Notes under the pieces: generated by a model
Databases searched by the model: none
The model's input: the letters and a program-made list of their open reading frames with translations, nothing else
Told to the model about the DNA's origin: nothing
Part shown: positions 19,251 to 27,392 of the stretch, piece after piece
Layout of the letters: each line of letters opens with the position of its first letter
How positions within the stretch are numbered: the stretch's first letter is position 1
Program-made: the position numbers and the translations under genes
From: Pseudoduganella dura
GTDB taxonomy: Bacteria; Pseudomonadota; Gammaproteobacteria; Burkholderiales; Burkholderiaceae_D
Assembly (NCBI RefSeq): GCF_009727155.1
Contig: NZ_WNWM01000002.1
Span: 2,294,001-2,358,000, forward strand
Length of the DNA: 64,000 nucleotides
Reading direction: 5' to 3'

Positions 19251-21206
19251 TCACCCCGCGGCGCGCAGGTGCCGCGCCAGGTCCGCCAGCCGGTATGGCT
19301 TGCCGACGAAATCGAAATCCCGCAAATCCGCCGGTTCGCCCTGCAGCGCCTGCTGCGGGTAGCCGGAAGCGATGATGATCTTGATGCCCGGCCAGCGCTC
19401 GCGCACGATGCGCGCCAGTTCCAGCCCGGTCAGCCCGTTCGGCATCATCAGGTCGGTGAACAGCACATCGACGCCCGTATCGATCGTGCCATGCTGTTCC
19501 AGCAGGCGCAGCGCGGCCACGCCGTCGGGCGCGCTCAGCACATCGTAACCCATCGTTTCGAACAGGTCGCAGGCCACCGCCATCACGAGCTGGTCATCTT
19601 CCACGACCAGCACGCGCTCGGCATGCGGCTTCGCCTCGGGAGCTTCTTCGATGCCGCCCTGCTGCGCCGGCAGGAACACGCTGATCGCGGTTCCCTTGTC
19701 CAGCTCGGTGCGGATCTGCACGTCGCCGCCCGATTGCGTGATGAACCCGTAAACCTGCGACAGGCCCAGGCCCGTGCCCTTGCCGACCGGCTTGGTCGTG
19801 AAGAACGGCTCGAACGCGCGCATCAGGACTTCCGGCGTCATGCCGGTACCGGTATCGCGTACCGTCACGCGCACGTACTCGCCGACCGGCAGCGTGCCCA
19901 CCTCGTTCTCGGCGAGCCGCACGTTGCGCGTTTCCAGCGTCAGCGTGCCGCCGGCCGGCATCGCATCGCGCGCGTTGACCACAAGGTTCAGCAGCGTGGC
20001 TTCGAAGCGGGCTTCGTCGACGACGATGCTGGCCAGCCGCGGGGCCAGGTCGAAGATGAACGATACCTGCGGGCCGCTGGCGCGGCGCAGCACCTGCTCG
20101 AAGCTGCCGATCAGCGCATTGGCCTGGTGCAAGGCGGCCGACAGCGGCTGCTGGCGCGCGAACGACAGCAGCTGCTGCGTCAGCAGCGCGCCGCGGTCGA
20201 TGGCGCGGCGCATGCTGTCGAGCACGCGCAGCGTGGTGGGACCCGGCTGCTGCGCATGCATGATGTCGACGCCGGAGGACAGCACGGCCAGCAGGTTGTT
20301 GAAGTCGTGCGCCACGCCGCCGGTGAGCTGGCCGATGGCTTCCATCTTCTGCGCCTGGAACAGCGCGTTGCGGGTCTGCTCGAGCGAGGCGGCCGTGGCG
20401 CGCTGCTCGGTCACGTCGCGCGTGATCTTCGCAAAGCCGATCAGGGTGCGCTGCTCGTCGTGGATGGCGTCGATCACGGCATGGGCGAAGAAGCGCGTGC
20501 CGTCGCGGCGCATGCGCCAGCCTTCGCTTTCATAGCGCCCTTCCCGCGCGGCCGTTTCCAGCGCCCGCTCCGGCGTTCCGGCGGCGCGGTCCTCGTCGGT
20601 GAAGAAGCGGCGGAAATGGCTGCCGAGCACTTCCTCCTGCGAATAACCCTTGATGCGCTGCGCGCCCACGTTCCAGTTGGTGATCTCTCCCTGCGGCGAC
20701 AGCATGTAGATCGCGTAATCGGTCACGCCCTGCACCAGCAGGCGGAAATGCTGTTCGCTCTGCCGCAGCGCCTCCTGGGCGGCGCGGCGATCGGTGATGT
20801 CGCGCGTGATCTTGGCAAAGCCGAGCAGCTCGCCGGCGCCGTTGCGGATCGGGTCGATGACCACGCTGGCCCAGAAGCGCGTGCCGTCGTTGCGCACGCG
20901 CCAGCCTTCGCCTTCGAAGCGGCCTTCGTCGCGCGCCGCTGCCAGCGCCCTGGCGGGAAGGCCGGCGGCGCGGTCTTCCTCCGTGTAGAAACGGGAGAAG
21001 TGATGCCCCATGATCTCGTGCGCCTTGTACCCCTTGAAACGCTCGGCGCCGGCGTTCCAGCTGCTGACATAACCTTCCGTATCCAGCATGTAGATCGCGT
21101 AGTCGCTGATGCTGGCGACCAGCAGCTCGTAGCGCTGCTGGAAGTCGGGCAAGACAGGTTTGCGGGGCGGGGGCAGCGACGAGCTGGTGAGTGAGTTTTC
21201 GCTCAT
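19251..21206 (-). CDS. Hybrid histidine kinase, PAS-PAS-HisKA-HATPase-REC
   Basis: This 651-residue cytoplasmic protein has no membrane segments. Two PAS domains come first and are near duplicates of each other (SISDYAIYMLDTEGYVSSWN and GVTDYAIYMLSPQGEITNWN). A phosphoacceptor box GGVAHDFNNLLAVLS follows, with the histidine near residue 300, then an ATPase domain with GTGLGLSQVYGF. The C-terminal receiver domain has its aspartate in FTDLMMPNGLTGLE near residue 585. It is of the soluble sensor kinase type that phosphorylates its own receiver; the target is unknown. It is convergent with the fusion enzyme gene and divergent from the next gene. Confidence 0.9.
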   Translation of the reverse strand: MSENSLTSSSLPPPRKPVLPDFQQRYELLVASISDYAIYMLDTEGYVSSWNAGAERFKGYKAHEIMGHHFSRFYTEEDRAAGLPARALAAARDEGRFEGEGWRVRNDGTRFWASVVIDPIRNGAGELLGFAKITRDITDRRAAQEALRQSEQHFRLLVQGVTDYAIYMLSPQGEITNWNVGAQRIKGYSQEEVLGSHFRRFFTDEDRAAGTPERALETAAREGRYESEGWRMRRDGTRFFAHAVIDAIHDEQRTLIGFAKITRDVTEQRATAASLEQTRNALFQAQKMEAIGQLTGGVAHDFNNLLAVLSSGVDIMHAQQPGPTTLRVLDSMRRAIDRGALLTQQLLSFARQQPLSAALHQANALIGSFEQVLRRASGPQVSFIFDLAPRLASIVVDEARFEATLLNLVVNARDAMPAGGTLTLETRNVRLAENEVGTLPVGEYVRVTVRDTGTGMTPEVLMRAFEPFFTTKPVGKGTGLGLSQVYGFITQSGGDVQIRTELDKGTAISVFLPAQQGGIEEAPEAKPHAERVLVVEDDQLVMAVACDLFETMGYDVLSAPDGVAALRLLEQHGTIDTGVDVLFTDLMMPNGLTGLELARIVRERWPGIKIIIASGYPQQALQGEPADLRDFDFVGKPYRLADLARHLRAAG

Positions 21207-21312
21207 CGGGTCTTTCGCTGTGGATTATTATGCGGCGATTGTACCGCCAACCGTGCGAGCATATGGGGGACACACGCGCGGCATCGGGCCTGTTCAGGAC
21301 ACGGAGGATTGC

Positions 21313-22332
21313 ATGTTGCAATACGGCTACACCCTGGTACTCCCGGTGCTCCTGTCACTCTGGACCGCGCCGGCCGCCGCCCAGGCAATGCCAAGCGTTG
21401 CCGTGACGTCGACCCGCGATCCGGTCGACAAATCCTATCGCCGCATGATCCGCGGCATGGACCGCTTCGCACGCGAAGCGCCGGCGCTGGCACTGGGTGC
21501 GGCGCTGCGCTTTCGCCTGCTGCCGCGGCTGCCCGGCACGCGCATGGAAGACATCGAGATGAAGGTGGTGGGCGACACGCTGGGCCTCCCGGTACCGGTC
21601 GACGCCGACAATACCTTTACCCTGGCGCGCGACGAACGCGCGTGGCGCGAGGACGCGGCGCTGGTGGCCAACCGCCGCACCGCCAGCATGACGTGGCGCG
21701 CGGAGGTGCGCAGCCCCGGCGTGCCGGAAGGGATGCGGCGGCTGGGCGACCTGCGCCTGGAATGCCGCGTGGGCATGGAAGCGGGACTGGTATCGAACAA
21801 CGCGCACCTGTTCGCGTGGCTGGGCGAGCTGTTGTCGAATCCCGACCGGGTGTGCGAAGACCCGGATGGGCGCTACCTGTTCTTCACCGCGCGCCCGGTG
21901 TTCGCGATGACGCTGCATTCCGGCGGCGGCGGCGCCGTGCCGGCACCGCTGCGTTCCGTGTATGCCGGCGGCAGCGTACAGGCGGCGGACCTGCCGTATT
22001 GCGATTGCCAGGTGCTGCTCGACCGCGCCTTCCACGCGCCGATATGGGACCGCGCCTGGCCGGACGACACGCTGCTGTCGTTCGAATACATGGATGATCC
22101 GGCGCCGGCGGGTGCGCCCGCGGTACCCGGCGTGACGGCCGGGCAGACCCGCGAACAGGTGCGTGCCCTGCTCGGCCCCGGCACCACGGTCGCGTTCCGG
22201 GATGGCCGCGAAGCCTGGCTGTATCCCCGCTCCGACGACCGGCACTCCGAAAGCAGGCCGGAATACCTGGTGCTGTTCGATGCCGGCGGACTGGTACTCA
22301 AGAGCCGGCTGCGCGGACGTACGCTTCCTTAA
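21313..22332 (+). CDS. Exported protein with C-terminal BamE/SmpA-like segment
   Basis: ATG 21313 is preceded by GGAGG 5 bases upstream and gives 339 residues with a signal peptide (YGYTLVLPVLLSLWTAPAAA). The middle part is unfamiliar. Residues ~270-335 (VTAGQTREQVRALLGPG ... REAWLYPRS) resemble the BamE/SmpA fold found in envelope lipoproteins. No lipobox is present. It is probably periplasmic, function unknown. Its stop overlaps the stop of the convergent DUF1275 gene. Confidence 0.7.
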   Translation: MLQYGYTLVLPVLLSLWTAPAAAQAMPSVAVTSTRDPVDKSYRRMIRGMDRFAREAPALALGAALRFRLLPRLPGTRMEDIEMKVVGDTLGLPVPVDADNTFTLARDERAWREDAALVANRRTASMTWRAEVRSPGVPEGMRRLGDLRLECRVGMEAGLVSNNAHLFAWLGELLSNPDRVCEDPDGRYLFFTARPVFAMTLHSGGGGAVPAPLRSVYAGGSVQAADLPYCDCQVLLDRAFHAPIWDRAWPDDTLLSFEYMDDPAPAGAPAVPGVTAGQTREQVRALLGPGTTVAFRDGREAWLYPRSDDRHSESRPEYLVLFDAGGLVLKSRLRGRTLP

Positions 22333-23075
22333 AAGTACATGCGCCGCTGGCGCAGATCGTCCACGACCGGCACGATGGCCAGCAGCACGAGCGTCAATGC
22401 CAGCGGCACCGTGGCCGCATAGCCCAGCCGCGCGAAGCCGATGGCACCGGCCACGCCACCGGTGAAAAAGCACAGCGCGAGCGTGGCAAGCAGGCGCAGG
22501 CGGTCCCGGTTCGCCACGACCGGCGCCGCGCTGCCCGCGCGGTTCGGGTAGAGCGCCTTGCCCAGCTCGATGCCGATGTCCGTCATCATCCCGGTGACAT
22601 GCGTGGTGCGGATCTCGGCGTTCGAGAGCTTCGTGATGACGGCGTTCTGCAAGCCCATCATGAAGCACAGCAGCGTGACCGTGGCGGGCACGATCACCAG
22701 CGCTACAGAGGCCAGCCATGTCCCGAGCATGCCGAACGCCAGCAGCAGCACCGCTTCGAACAGCAGCGGCAGCGCATACAGGCTGTGCAGCTCGCGCCTT
22801 CGCGCATAGTTGACGATCAGCGCGCAGCTCGCCGCGCCGGCGACGAAGGCGGCCAGCACGCCGAGCCCCGCCACGGCAAGGCCGAAGGCGCCCGCCGCCA
22901 CGTCGTCGGCCATCGCGGAGACGATGCCCGTCATGTGCGAGGTGTACCGGTGAACGGCGACATAGCCGCCGGCATTGGCCGCGCCGGCCACGAAGGCGAG
23001 CACCATGCCGAGCTGCCGGTTGCCGCGCGCCTCGCGCTGGCGGCCGGTGAGGCGGCGGGCATAGTTGATCGGCAT
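22329..23075 (-). CDS. DUF1275 (YoaK-type) membrane protein
   Basis: The 248-residue protein starts at ATG 23075 with GGAG upstream. It carries about six membrane helices and the family features FVAGAANAGGYVAVHRYTSH and MTGIVSAMADDV near the N-terminus, with GLQNAVITKLS in the middle. The family is predicted to transport small molecules across the inner membrane, with no established substrate. An alternative TTG start at 23099 has no support. The gene diverges from the tRNA-Phe gene. Confidence 0.85.
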   Translation of the reverse strand: MPINYARRLTGRQREARGNRQLGMVLAFVAGAANAGGYVAVHRYTSHMTGIVSAMADDVAAGAFGLAVAGLGVLAAFVAGAASCALIVNYARRRELHSLYALPLLFEAVLLLAFGMLGTWLASVALVIVPATVTLLCFMMGLQNAVITKLSNAEIRTTHVTGMMTDIGIELGKALYPNRAGSAAPVVANRDRLRLLATLALCFFTGGVAGAIGFARLGYAATVPLALTLVLLAIVPVVDDLRQRRMYF

Positions 23076-23144
23076 CCGGAACTCCGCGCAAAAGCCCAAA
23101 TTACACCCGTGGCCGGCTGCCGGTCAACAGTCGAGAGATGGGAC

Positions 23145-23174
23145 TAGGCAAACCCGCAACAGGGCTGCTATAAT
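23145..23174 (+). promoter_or_regulatory. Promoter of the tRNA-Phe gene
   Basis: A perfect -10 box TATAAT (23169-23174) lies 10 bases before the tRNA. A weak -35-like TAGGCA sits 18 bases upstream at 23145-23150. Confidence 0.6.
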
Positions 23175-23184
23175 TGCGCGCCTT

Positions 23185-23260
23185 GGCCTGGTAGCTCAGT
23201 TGGTAGAGCAGAGGATTGAAAATCCTTGTGTCGGTGGTTCGATTCCGCCCCGGGCCACCA
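23185..23260 (+). tRNA. tRNA-Phe (anticodon GAA)
   Basis: This 76-base cloverleaf has an encoded CCA end. The acceptor GGCCTGG pairs with CCGGGCC (one T-G pair). The D stem is GCTC/GAGC, the anticodon stem GAGGA/TCCTT encloses TTGAAAA with GAA at 34-36, and the T arm contains TTCGATT. It has its own -10 box and terminator. Confidence 0.97.
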
Positions 23261-23269
23261 AGATTCAGG

Positions 23270-23301
23270 AAAACGCCGACCCATGCAGGTCGGCGTTTTT
23301 C
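23270..23301 (+). terminator. Terminator of the tRNA-Phe gene
   Basis: A 12-bp stem (AAAACGCCGACC / GGTCGGCGTTTT) with a 6-base loop ends in a T run, 9 bases after the CCA. Confidence 0.9.
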
Positions 23302-23359
23302 ATTCCGCTCACGGAAAGCCGGGTTCCTGCCGCAACATGCATGACCGCGCGCGCAATGC

Positions 23360-23800
23360 TCAGGCGAGCAGCCGCAATTCGACCCGCTCGATGACATCGT
23401 GCACATCTTCCGGCGGCACGGGCGGGCTGAAAAATAACCCTGTCCGATGTGACAGCCATGGGCGAGCAGCCAGTCCATCTGTTCCCTGGTTTCCACGCCT
23501 CGGCCACGATGACCATGTCCAGGGCGATTCCCATGGCAATGATGGCCTGGGTGAGCTTCCCCGCGTTCGGATCAGTCAGCATGGTCTGCACAAAGGACTG
23601 GTCGATCTTCAGGCACTGCAGCGGCAGTTGTCGCAAGTAACTGAGCGACGAATAGCCTGCGCCGAAATCGTCCAGCGAAGTGGAAATGCCACGATCGTTA
23701 AGGGATCGCAGAACGCTCTGGGTCTGGCCTAGATCGCGCATGACGCACGACTCGGTCACTTCGATTTCCAGCTCTGTTCCAGTTCAGCCGGAATCGTTCC
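23360..23800 (-). pseudogene. Remnant of an EAL-domain phosphodiesterase (3' part, two frameshifts)
   Basis: On the minus strand the sequence encodes the second half of an EAL domain: LEIEVTESCVMRD, SLDDFGAGYSSLSYL, LKIDQSFVQTML, then VIVAE. Here one base is missing: adding a G restores GVETREQMDWLLAHGCH and QGY. A second shift in the T run near 23430 is needed to reach SPPVPPEDVHDVIERVEL and the natural stop at 23360-23362. An in-frame stop also interrupts the homology just upstream of LEIEV. No GGDEF or N-terminal EAL part is present. It is a decayed fragment, not a working enzyme. Confidence 0.78.
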
Positions 23801-23999
23801 ATCCGGCGCAGCTTGCTGCATGGCCGTCACTCCTCCTTTTCCGTGGCATCCGATCCGGACGGCCAGGCAGTCCGCGCCGAGAAGCGCAGGCGCCCGCCGC
23901 GACACGGTGCCGACATCCACCGGGCAAAAACCGCGACCGATTTCATTGGATTTGTGGCAGAACCCATAGTTCCCGCGGCTTTACCGACAGGCGGCCAGC

Positions 24000-24071
24000 C
24001 GCCTGGTCGCCTGTCGGCAAGCGGAAGATTGAGCATCGTTGTGCCTGTGGCGATTTCACCCTGGTCCGCCA
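24000..24071 (+). pseudogene. Decayed tRNA-Phe copy 1
   Basis: These 72 bases align along the whole tRNA-Phe gene with about four single-base gaps and roughly three quarters identity by eye. GCCTGGT, the anticodon arm GATTGAGCATC, GTGG, CGATT and the GCCA end are recognisable. The acceptor and T stems no longer pair properly. A terminator hairpin follows, as at the intact gene. Confidence 0.65.
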
Positions 24072-24089
24072 GGAGTTCAGCGGTAGTTG

Positions 24090-24115
24090 AAACGCCACCT
24101 TCGGGTGGCGTTTTT
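24090..24115 (+). terminator. Hairpin terminator behind decayed tRNA-Phe copy 1
   Basis: A 10-bp stem AAACGCCACC / GGTGGCGTTT closed by a TTCG tetraloop is followed by T. It resembles the hairpins behind the other two tRNA-Phe copies. Confidence 0.85.
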
Positions 24116-24210
24116 GTTTGCGGAACAGGAAAGCCTCCTGCCCGTTTCCCACATGCGTTCGCCTGCAGTAAGGCGACAAGACCGGTGAGCGAGCTGGTTC
24201 GGCGAGCAAT

Positions 24211-24408
24211 CTAGATCGTGCCCTGCCTTCCTCCGGTCTTGCCGGGAATGACAACGCTGTCCAGGTCATCGTCGACATGCTCGAACAAGGCCGGAGCACT
24301 CTGCAGGAGCGCCTTTTGACGCTGGCATCCAGGTTGCTTGCATTTCTGGCCATCGCGCAATTCTATATAGGCGGGGCAATTTCTATAGTCATGATCAACG
24401 CAGGGCAT
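24211..24408 (-). CDS. Small hypothetical protein (65 residues)
   Basis: ATG 24408 is preceded by GGGAGG at 5 bases, a strong ribosome site in a region otherwise poor in genes. The product starts MPCVDHDYRNCPAY and carries four cysteines in the first third (PC, NCP, KCKQPGC), which could bind metal. The rest is acidic and featureless. I do not recognise the family. It could also be a fragment left in this scar-like tract. Confidence 0.4.
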   Translation of the reverse strand: MPCVDHDYRNCPAYIELRDGQKCKQPGCQRQKALLQSAPALFEHVDDDLDSVVIPGKTGGRQGTI

Positions 24409-24697
24409 ATTGCCTCCCAGGATGTTGATTGTTACGAGGTTGTTGCAGGATCCAGTCTATACCCACCGCTGGCGGCTTGCATGAATCACCTCCCTGGGGG
24501 ATCCGGGTCCGCTCTGCCGCGGCGCCTGGCATGCTCGACACGATGCTTCATTTCCCTGCAACTGAAAATTCATTTCACAATGTGGACTCTCGCCGCGAGA
24601 CAAACCGTTGCCTCATTCCATTTCTTGAATAGTTATTTCACATCATGGAACTTGCATGATAAGTCTTTGTTTCATATCAAAATAAATTTAGTCATCT

Positions 24698-24711
24698 GTC
24701 TTATATAAGAC
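24698..24711. promoter_or_regulatory. Perfect 14-bp palindrome upstream of aceA
   Basis: GTCTTATATAAGAC reads identically on both strands. It lies about 140 bases before the aceA start in AT-rich sequence and is a candidate operator. The binding protein is unknown. Confidence 0.4.
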
Positions 24712-24849
24712 TCACATCCTCACCGAAAAACGACTATTCTGTGTACATGGAGTTTTGCTTTATTCACCGTTCCCGAAACCGGACAGTGAGCAGGCCCGAC
24801 CACACGAAGATACGATTTTTTGATCCTTTTATCTACCCGGGAGATTCAC

Positions 24850-26430
24850 ATGCCACAGTATCAAGACGATATCCAAGCCATCGCTGCCCTGAAGGACAAG
24901 GAAGGCAGCGCCTGGAACGCGATCAATCCCGAGTCCGCCGCACGCATGCGCGCCCAGAACCGGTTCAAGACGGGCCTCGATATCGCCCGGTACACGGCGA
25001 AGATCATGCGCGACGACATGGCGAACTACGATGCCGACTCATCGAAATACACCCAGTCGCTCGGCTGCTGGCACGGCTTCATCGGCCAGCAGAAGATGAT
25101 TTCGATCAAGAAGCACTTCAACAACACCGACCGCCGCTACCTCTACCTGTCCGGCTGGATGATTGCCGCCCTGCGTTCCGAGTTCGGCCCCCTGCCCGAC
25201 CAGTCGATGCACGAAAAAACGGCCGTTGCCGGCCTGATCCGCGAGCTGTACACCTTCCTGCGCCAGGCCGATGCGCGCGAGCTGGGCGGCCTGTTCCGCC
25301 AGCTGGACGGGGCCGAAGGCGCCGCGAGGCAGGCGATCCAGGAGCAGATCGACAACCACGTCACGCATGTCGTGCCGATCATCGCCGACATCGACGCCGG
25401 TTTCGGCAATGCCGAAGCCACCTACCTGATGGCCAAGCAGATGATCGAGGCGGGTGCCTGCTGCATCCAGATCGAGAACCAGGTTTCCGATGAAAAGCAG
25501 TGCGGCCACCAGGATGGCAAGGTCACCGTGCCGCATGAGGATTTCCTCGCCAAGATTCGTGCCGTTCGTTATGCGTTCCTGGAACTGGGCGTGGACGATG
25601 GCCTGATCGTGGCGCGGACCGATTCGCTGGGTGCCGGCCTGACCAAGCAGATCGCCTTCACCCGCGAGCCCGGCGACCTGGGCGATCAATACAACTCGTT
25701 CCTGGACGTGGAAGAAGTCTCGACCGAGTCGATGAACAACGGCGATGTCGTCATCAAGCGCGACGGCAAGCTGGTGCGCCCGAAGCGCCTGCCGAGCAAC
25801 CTGTTCCAGTTCCGTGCCGGCACCGGCGAAGCACGTTGCGTGCTGGACTGCATCACCTCGCTGCAGAACGGCGCCGACCTGCTGTGGATCGAGACCGAAA
25901 AGCCGCACATCGCCCAGATCGGCGGCATGGTGAGCGAAATCCGCAAGGTGATTCCAAACGCCAAGCTGGTGTACAACAACAGCCCGTCGTTCAACTGGAC
26001 CCTGAACTTCCGCCAGCAGGCCTACGACAGCATGAAGAGCGAAGGCAAGGATGTGTCCGCGTATGAGCGCTCCAAGCTGATGAGCGTCGAATACGACGGC
26101 ACCGAACTGGCGATCGCCGCGGATGAAAAAATCCGCACGTTCCAGGCCGACGCCGCGCGCGAAGCCGGCATCTTCCATCACCTGATCACGCTGCCGACTT
26201 ACCATACCGCGGCACTGTCGACCGACAACCTGGCGAAGGAATACTTCGGCGAGCAAGGCATGCTGGGCTATGTCGCCGGCGTCCAGCGCAAGGAAATCCG
26301 CGAAGGCATCGCCTGCGTCAAGCACCAGAACATGTCGGGTTCGGACATCGGCGACGATCACAAGGAATACTTCAGCGGCGAAGCGGCGCTGAAAGCCTCC
26401 GGCAAGCACAACACGATGAACCAGTTCTGA
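24850..26430 (+). CDS. aceA: Isocitrate lyase
   Basis: This 526-residue enzyme splits isocitrate to succinate and glyoxylate in the glyoxylate shunt. The start ATG 24850 follows GGGAGA. Family features include WHGFIGQQKMISIKKH, VPIIADIDAGFGNAEATYLM (metal site) and the catalytic loop KQCGHQDG near residue 216, where short-form enzymes have KKCGH. ARTDSLGAG and YNNSPSFNW follow. The length and inserts match the long-form clade. No malate synthase gene lies beside it. A long AT-rich leader with a palindrome suggests regulated expression, and a hairpin follows the stop. Confidence 0.95.
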   Translation: MPQYQDDIQAIAALKDKEGSAWNAINPESAARMRAQNRFKTGLDIARYTAKIMRDDMANYDADSSKYTQSLGCWHGFIGQQKMISIKKHFNNTDRRYLYLSGWMIAALRSEFGPLPDQSMHEKTAVAGLIRELYTFLRQADARELGGLFRQLDGAEGAARQAIQEQIDNHVTHVVPIIADIDAGFGNAEATYLMAKQMIEAGACCIQIENQVSDEKQCGHQDGKVTVPHEDFLAKIRAVRYAFLELGVDDGLIVARTDSLGAGLTKQIAFTREPGDLGDQYNSFLDVEEVSTESMNNGDVVIKRDGKLVRPKRLPSNLFQFRAGTGEARCVLDCITSLQNGADLLWIETEKPHIAQIGGMVSEIRKVIPNAKLVYNNSPSFNWTLNFRQQAYDSMKSEGKDVSAYERSKLMSVEYDGTELAIAADEKIRTFQADAAREAGIFHHLITLPTYHTAALSTDNLAKEYFGEQGMLGYVAGVQRKEIREGIACVKHQNMSGSDIGDDHKEYFSGEAALKASGKHNTMNQF

Positions 26431-26436
26431 CATGCC

Positions 26437-26465
26437 GGGACCGGCTTGAACAAGGCACCGGTCCC
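26437..26465 (+). terminator. Hairpin after aceA
   Basis: An 8-bp stem GGGACCGG / CCGGTCCC with a 13-base loop lies 6 bases after the stop. Only a short T-rich tail follows, so termination strength is uncertain. Confidence 0.6.
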
Positions 26466-26482
26466 TTGTCATCCTGCCCGTT

Positions 26483-26558
26483 GGCCGGAGATCCCGGACA
26501 ACACGGCAGAGGATTGAACATCCTTGTACCGGCAGCCCGATTACAAGCCGGGCCGCCA
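26483..26558 (+). pseudogene. Decayed tRNA-Phe copy 2
   Basis: Exactly 76 bases align without gaps to the tRNA-Phe gene. The last 53 bases match at 41 positions by my count, including GCAGAGGATTGAACATCCTTG and CCGGGCC.CCA. The first 23 bases are strongly diverged and the acceptor and D stems no longer pair. It keeps GAA at the anticodon position but is not expected to be a functional tRNA. Confidence 0.72.
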
Positions 26559-26566
26559 GGAAAAAC

Positions 26567-26592
26567 AAAACGCCGCCTTCGGGTGGCGTTTT
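26567..26592 (+). terminator. Hairpin terminator behind decayed tRNA-Phe copy 2
   Basis: An 11-bp stem AAAACGCCGCC / GGTGGCGTTTT with a TTCG loop has the same layout as behind the intact tRNA. Confidence 0.8.
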
Positions 26593-26645
26593 GCGTTGCG
26601 CCATGGCGTTACACTGCTGTCCTGTCGACGACGGAGCAAGCCATC

Positions 26646-27344
26646 ATGATGAACAGTCTTCCCCACGGGTTTCACGCATTGGTCATCGGCGCATCGGGCA
26701 CGATCGGGGCGGCCTTTGTCGACCTGCTCGGAAATTCGCCGCGCTGCGCATCGGTCCAGGGCCTGCATCGCCGGTCGATGCCGCCCATCGACTTCGCCGA
26801 CGAACACAGCGTCGCCGAAGCGGCACGCGTCCTTGGCGGCAGCAGGCGCTACCACCTGATCATCAATGCGGCAGGCATCCTGCACAATGAAGGAATGATG
26901 CCGGAGAAACGCCTGGCCGACCTGAATTACCCGCAGATGCAGGCAACCTTCCAGGCGAACACCTTCGGCCCCGCGCTGGTGATGCGCCATTTCGTTCCGC
27001 TGCTGGCCGGCGAGCGCGCGATCATGGCCATGCTGTCGGCGAAGGTGGGCAGCATCGGCGATAACCGGCTGGGTGGCTGGTACAGCTATCGCGCTTCCAA
27101 GGCCGCCCTCAACATGCTGGTCAGGACCGCCGCGATCGAAGTCGCGCGCACCCGGAAAGACAGTGTGCTGGTGGCACTGCATCCGGGCACCGTGAACTCA
27201 CGCCTGTCGCAACCGTTCCGGGGCGAGACCATCGGGCGACCCGCCCAGGATGCCGCCGCCGACATGCTGCGGGTAATCGATGCGCTGGCGCCTGCCGACA
27301 GCGGCTCGTTCCGGTCCTATAACGGTGCGGAACTGCCCTGGTAG
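26646..27344 (+). CDS. Short-chain dehydrogenase/reductase
   Basis: The protein has 232 residues from ATG 26646; a second ATG follows directly. It shows the SDR nucleotide motif VIGASGTIGAAF near residue 13, INAAGILHN for the NAG-type motif, and the catalytic Tyr-x3-Lys in WYSYRASKAALN near residue 147. The end VALHPGTVNSRLSQPF is typical of C-factor/carbonyl reductase-like SDRs. It is cytoplasmic; the substrate is unknown. Confidence 0.87.
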   Translation: MMNSLPHGFHALVIGASGTIGAAFVDLLGNSPRCASVQGLHRRSMPPIDFADEHSVAEAARVLGGSRRYHLIINAAGILHNEGMMPEKRLADLNYPQMQATFQANTFGPALVMRHFVPLLAGERAIMAMLSAKVGSIGDNRLGGWYSYRASKAALNMLVRTAAIEVARTRKDSVLVALHPGTVNSRLSQPFRGETIGRPAQDAAADMLRVIDALAPADSGSFRSYNGAELPW

Positions 27345-27392
27345 GGGGAGGCGGCCACCGTTCCGCGGCGCGCAATTCGACCGCGCCCCGCG

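Larger units (their letters stand above)
24116..24849. other. Long region with little coding, becoming AT-rich before aceA
   Basis: Apart from the small minus-strand frame at 24211-24408 nothing here codes convincingly. From about 24,540 the sequence is AT-rich and holds the 14-bp palindrome at 24698-24711, so this part is probably the aceA regulatory region. Confidence 0.5.

Noticed and set aside
23943..24353. 136-codon minus-strand frame over decayed tRNA copy 1
   Set aside because: Runs through the tRNA-like sequence and hairpin; no coding character.
24277..24708. 143-codon plus-strand frame upstream of aceA
   Set aside because: No ribosome site, mixed composition and no motif; it overlaps the better-supported small minus-strand frame and the likely aceA control region.
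23185..26592. A classical integrated island bounded by tRNA att sites
   Set aside because: No integrase is present, the interior holds the housekeeping gene aceA, and the copies match the whole tRNA and not just its 3' end.
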